Source: an uncultured Acidaminococcus sp. (GTDB lineage Bacteria; Bacillota; Negativicutes; Acidaminococcales; Acidaminococcaceae). Taken from it: DNA of 25,321 bases. The translations under genes and the position numbers were made by a program. The stretch covers positions 1-25,321 of the forward strand of contig UPXT01000029.1 in the NCBI GenBank assembly GCA_900538365.1, read 5' to 3'. Below are positions 23,594 to 25,321 of the stretch, piece by piece; positions within the stretch are counted from its first letter, which is position 1; every line of letters starts with the position of its first letter. The notes below the pieces were generated by a model. The model had not been told where the DNA came from, ran no database searches, and was given only the letters and a program-made list of their open reading frames with translations.

Positions 23594-24001
23594 ATGGATA
23601 AAATGATCGTAAAAGTCCCTGTAACCATTAAGGCGAAGGTGACGGAAGATCTGAAGGCACAACTGATTGCCGATATGAAACGCCAGGTCCAGGCTGCTGA
23701 ACTTGATTTTGAACGGTTCCAATTCAGTGCCAAAAAGGCCTTGGATAACAATGCCGGCGCCGCTCCCCAGCTGGTTGCCAGCATGCGGGACCAGATTGAA
23801 TACGAAAAGAACCAACGTGGCCATGCTCTCCAGGAGCTTAAAGATAAACTGGAACGAGCAGAAAACCTCGAAATCGGTAGCGAAATCGGTCACGGCACAT
23901 TGGAGCGTTCCGTGGAAATTACCATAGGGTCCGATCTGGAAGCCCTCATGGGCGCTGAAATTGTCGTTGAAGACGGCAAGGTCATTGCATTTCGGGCGTG
24001 A
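23594..24001 (+). CDS. ylqD: YlqD-family protein, function unknown
   Basis: YlqD proteins are found between khpA and rimM in many Firmicutes; their function is not established. The 135 residues begin MDKMIVKVPVTIKAKVTEDL, contain a helical, charged central region (about 30-95, QIEYEKNQRG and ELKDKLERAE, probably a coiled coil), and end in a beta-rich part with GTLERSVEITIGSDLEALMGAEIVVEDG. The ATG at 23594 follows AAAGGTGGG; an upstream in-frame start at 23573 would overlap khpA and has no ribosome site. The stop overlaps the rimM start. Confidence 0.85.
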   Translation: MDKMIVKVPVTIKAKVTEDLKAQLIADMKRQVQAAELDFERFQFSAKKALDNNAGAAPQLVASMRDQIEYEKNQRGHALQELKDKLERAENLEIGSEIGHGTLERSVEITIGSDLEALMGAEIVVEDGKVIAFRA

Positions 24002-24501
24002 TGACCATGGAACAGCAAATTGTGATTGGCAAAATCGTCGCCCCGCATGGTGTGCGGGGCGAATTTCGTATCATGCCCCTGACCGACCAGCCGCAGCGCT
24101 ATGCCAAGATGAAGATTGTCCATCTTGATGATGGACGGGATCTCACGGTTGTTTCCGTTCGGCAGCATAAAAATGTCTATCTCATGATGGTGAAGGAAAT
24201 CACCAATATGGACGAAGCCGAAGCCCTGCGGGGCCGTCAGCTTGTCATTTCCCCCAAGGAACTTCCTCCCTTGCCGAAAGGACAGTTCTATGTGCGGGAT
24301 ATCTTGGGATTTGCTGTCGAAAGTCCTGACGGGGAAGCCTTTGGCACCGTAAAGGATGTCATTTCCCCGGGCAGTACCGATGTTTTTGTGATTGCTTCCC
24401 CGACAGGCGAGGAGATTCTCCTTGCCGCCATCAAGGAGAACATCCTTACCATCGATTGGGCAGAGCATAAGGTTGTTGCTAAACTGCCGGAGTGGATTTG
24501 A
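24001..24501 (+). CDS. rimM: Ribosome maturation factor RimM
   Basis: RimM binds S19 and helps 3'-domain maturation of the 30S subunit. The 166 residues contain the N-terminal RimM barrel with IGKIVAPHGVRGEFRI near the start, and a C-terminal PRC-barrel with FYVRDILGFAVE and ENILTIDWAEHKVVA. The start is unclear: GTG 23998, ATG 24001 and ATG 24007 are all in frame and none has a strong ribosome site. I chose 24001, since it shares one base with the ylqD stop codon (TGATG), typical of translational coupling. The 3' end overlaps trmD by one base. Confidence 0.94.
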   Translation: MTMEQQIVIGKIVAPHGVRGEFRIMPLTDQPQRYAKMKIVHLDDGRDLTVVSVRQHKNVYLMMVKEITNMDEAEALRGRQLVISPKELPPLPKGQFYVRDILGFAVESPDGEAFGTVKDVISPGSTDVFVIASPTGEEILLAAIKENILTIDWAEHKVVAKLPEWI

Positions 24502-25241
24502 TGAAATTTGTTTTTATTACCTTGTTCCCTGAACTCATTGCAGGCGCCGCTTCCGTGAGTATCTTGGGACGGGCCCAAAAAGAAGGCCTCATTGAGGTTC
24601 TTTGCGTCAATCCCCGTGATTATGCGACGGACCGCCACCGCAGCGTTGACGATACAACCTGCGGCGGCGGTGCCGGCATGGTCCTGCGTGTGGACACATA
24701 TCTGGCGGCTCTTGAAAAAGCCAGGTGCCTTGCCCCGGATGCACTTGTGGCTGCGCTGACGCCTGTAGGTGAAACTCTTTGCCAAGCACGCGTCACCGCT
24801 CTTTCCCGAGCTGGCCGGGATCTTATTTTTCTTTGCGGCCATTATGAAGGGTTCGATGAGCGGATCCTAGAGGAAGCTGATCTGCGCCTATCCGTAGGGG
24901 ATTTTGTCATGACAGGCGGTGAATTACCCGCGCTTTCCGTTATGGACGCGGTCGCTCGTTTCGTGCCAGGCGTTCTGGGAAAACTGGTGAGCGCCGAAGA
25001 GGACTCTTTTTCCGGTTCCCTTTTGGAGCATCCTCAGTACACGCGGCCCATTTCTTATGAGGGGAAAAAAGTGCCGGATATTCTCCTATCTGGAGATCAC
25101 GAAAAGATTGGTGCCTGGCGCCGTAAGAAAGAATTTGAAGCCACGCTCCAGCACCGTCCGGATCTTTTTTCGACAATGACGTGGCAAAAAGGAGACGGCC
25201 GGCTCTTTCTTGAGATGCTTGGAGAACGGCACAAAAAATAG
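24501..25241 (+). CDS. trmD: tRNA (guanine37-N1)-methyltransferase TrmD
   Basis: TrmD is a SPOUT-class enzyme that methylates G37 next to the anticodon of several tRNAs and thereby prevents frameshifting. The 246 residues show FITLFPEL at the start, DDTTCGGGAGMV, the knot region GHYEGFDER (113-121), SVGDFVMTGGELPA and the EHPQYTRP segment. The ATG at 24501 shares its first base with the rimM stop codon, and GGAG (24489-24492) lies 8 nt before it. It is the last complete gene. The 80 bp after it hold no clear terminator and no start of the often adjacent rplS. Confidence 0.97.
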   Translation: MKFVFITLFPELIAGAASVSILGRAQKEGLIEVLCVNPRDYATDRHRSVDDTTCGGGAGMVLRVDTYLAALEKARCLAPDALVAALTPVGETLCQARVTALSRAGRDLIFLCGHYEGFDERILEEADLRLSVGDFVMTGGELPALSVMDAVARFVPGVLGKLVSAEEDSFSGSLLEHPQYTRPISYEGKKVPDILLSGDHEKIGAWRRKKEFEATLQHRPDLFSTMTWQKGDGRLFLEMLGERHKK

Positions 25242-25321
25242 GGCAGCTGCAGCCCATACCAGGGCGGCTAAGCGTAAAATGTTTCTCGGTAGGGAAAAAT
25301 AGTCCTTGCAAAATAAAGGGG
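25242..25321. other. Short region after trmD, no feature resolved
   Basis: The 80 bases after trmD contain no strong terminator and no credible start. The last bases, AAAGGGG, could be a ribosome site of a gene beyond the window. This cannot be verified here. Confidence 0.4.

Noticed and set aside
25242..25321. Terminator after trmD
   Set aside because: The short pairings near 25242-25256 and 25280-25297 are weak and lack a proper T run.

Overview
The window reads as ordinary chromosomal DNA from a Negativicutes-type firmicute (Acidaminococcaceae, for example Acidaminococcus or Phascolarctobacterium, is my best guess). This is inferred from protein flavour, strong AAGGAGG-type ribosome sites, sigma-A-type promoters and many intrinsic terminators, not from a database match. 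Almost every gene lies on the + strand; only rpmB is on the - strand. I see no prophage, insertion sequence, CRISPR array, tRNA gene or obvious transferred island.

Layout. 1-150: the 3' part of a 5S rRNA gene and its terminator, so the window opens at the end of an rRNA operon. 150-756: about 600 bp of T-rich DNA without a credible gene, then a leader with possible alternative hairpins. 757-2215: a GntP-family permease with its own terminator. 2248-7499: a SUF iron-sulfur cluster operon, sufC-sufB-sufD-sufS-sufU, with two good tandem promoters and a terminator. 7534-9740: pnp (PNPase). 9791-10718: a stand-alone PTS EIIA(Glc)-type protein followed closely by a small zinc-ribbon protein. 10721-11052: rpmB (L28) on the - strand, converging on the zinc-ribbon gene and divergent from recG. 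11150-14068: recG and a TVP38/VTT-family membrane protein. 14177-16286: an EF-G paralogue of the FusA2 type whose P-loop lysine is replaced by threonine. 16297-18423: transketolase. 18444-21198: thiD-thiM-thiE and an unrecognised basic protein. 21219-25241: ylxM, ffh, rpsP, khpA, ylqD, rimM, trmD, the classic SRP/S16/TrmD cluster of Firmicutes.

How the genes work together. SufBCD is the scaffold complex, and SufS with SufU supplies persulfide sulfur. PNPase, RecG, the EF-G paralogue, L28, SRP54, S16, KhpA, RimM and TrmD serve RNA decay, replication-fork repair and translation or secretion. Transketolase needs thiamine diphosphate, and the thiD-thiM-thiE salvage and assembly genes follow it directly, a sensible functional neighbourhood.

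Most of the window is conserved housekeeping. I did not find a convincing new system. The points most worth checking are the P-loop substitution in the EF-G paralogue, a perfect inverted repeat whose right arm contains the -35 box of the ffh promoter directly after ylxM, a short structured leader before thiD where no TPP riboswitch is seen, and the orphan EIIA/zinc-ribbon pair.
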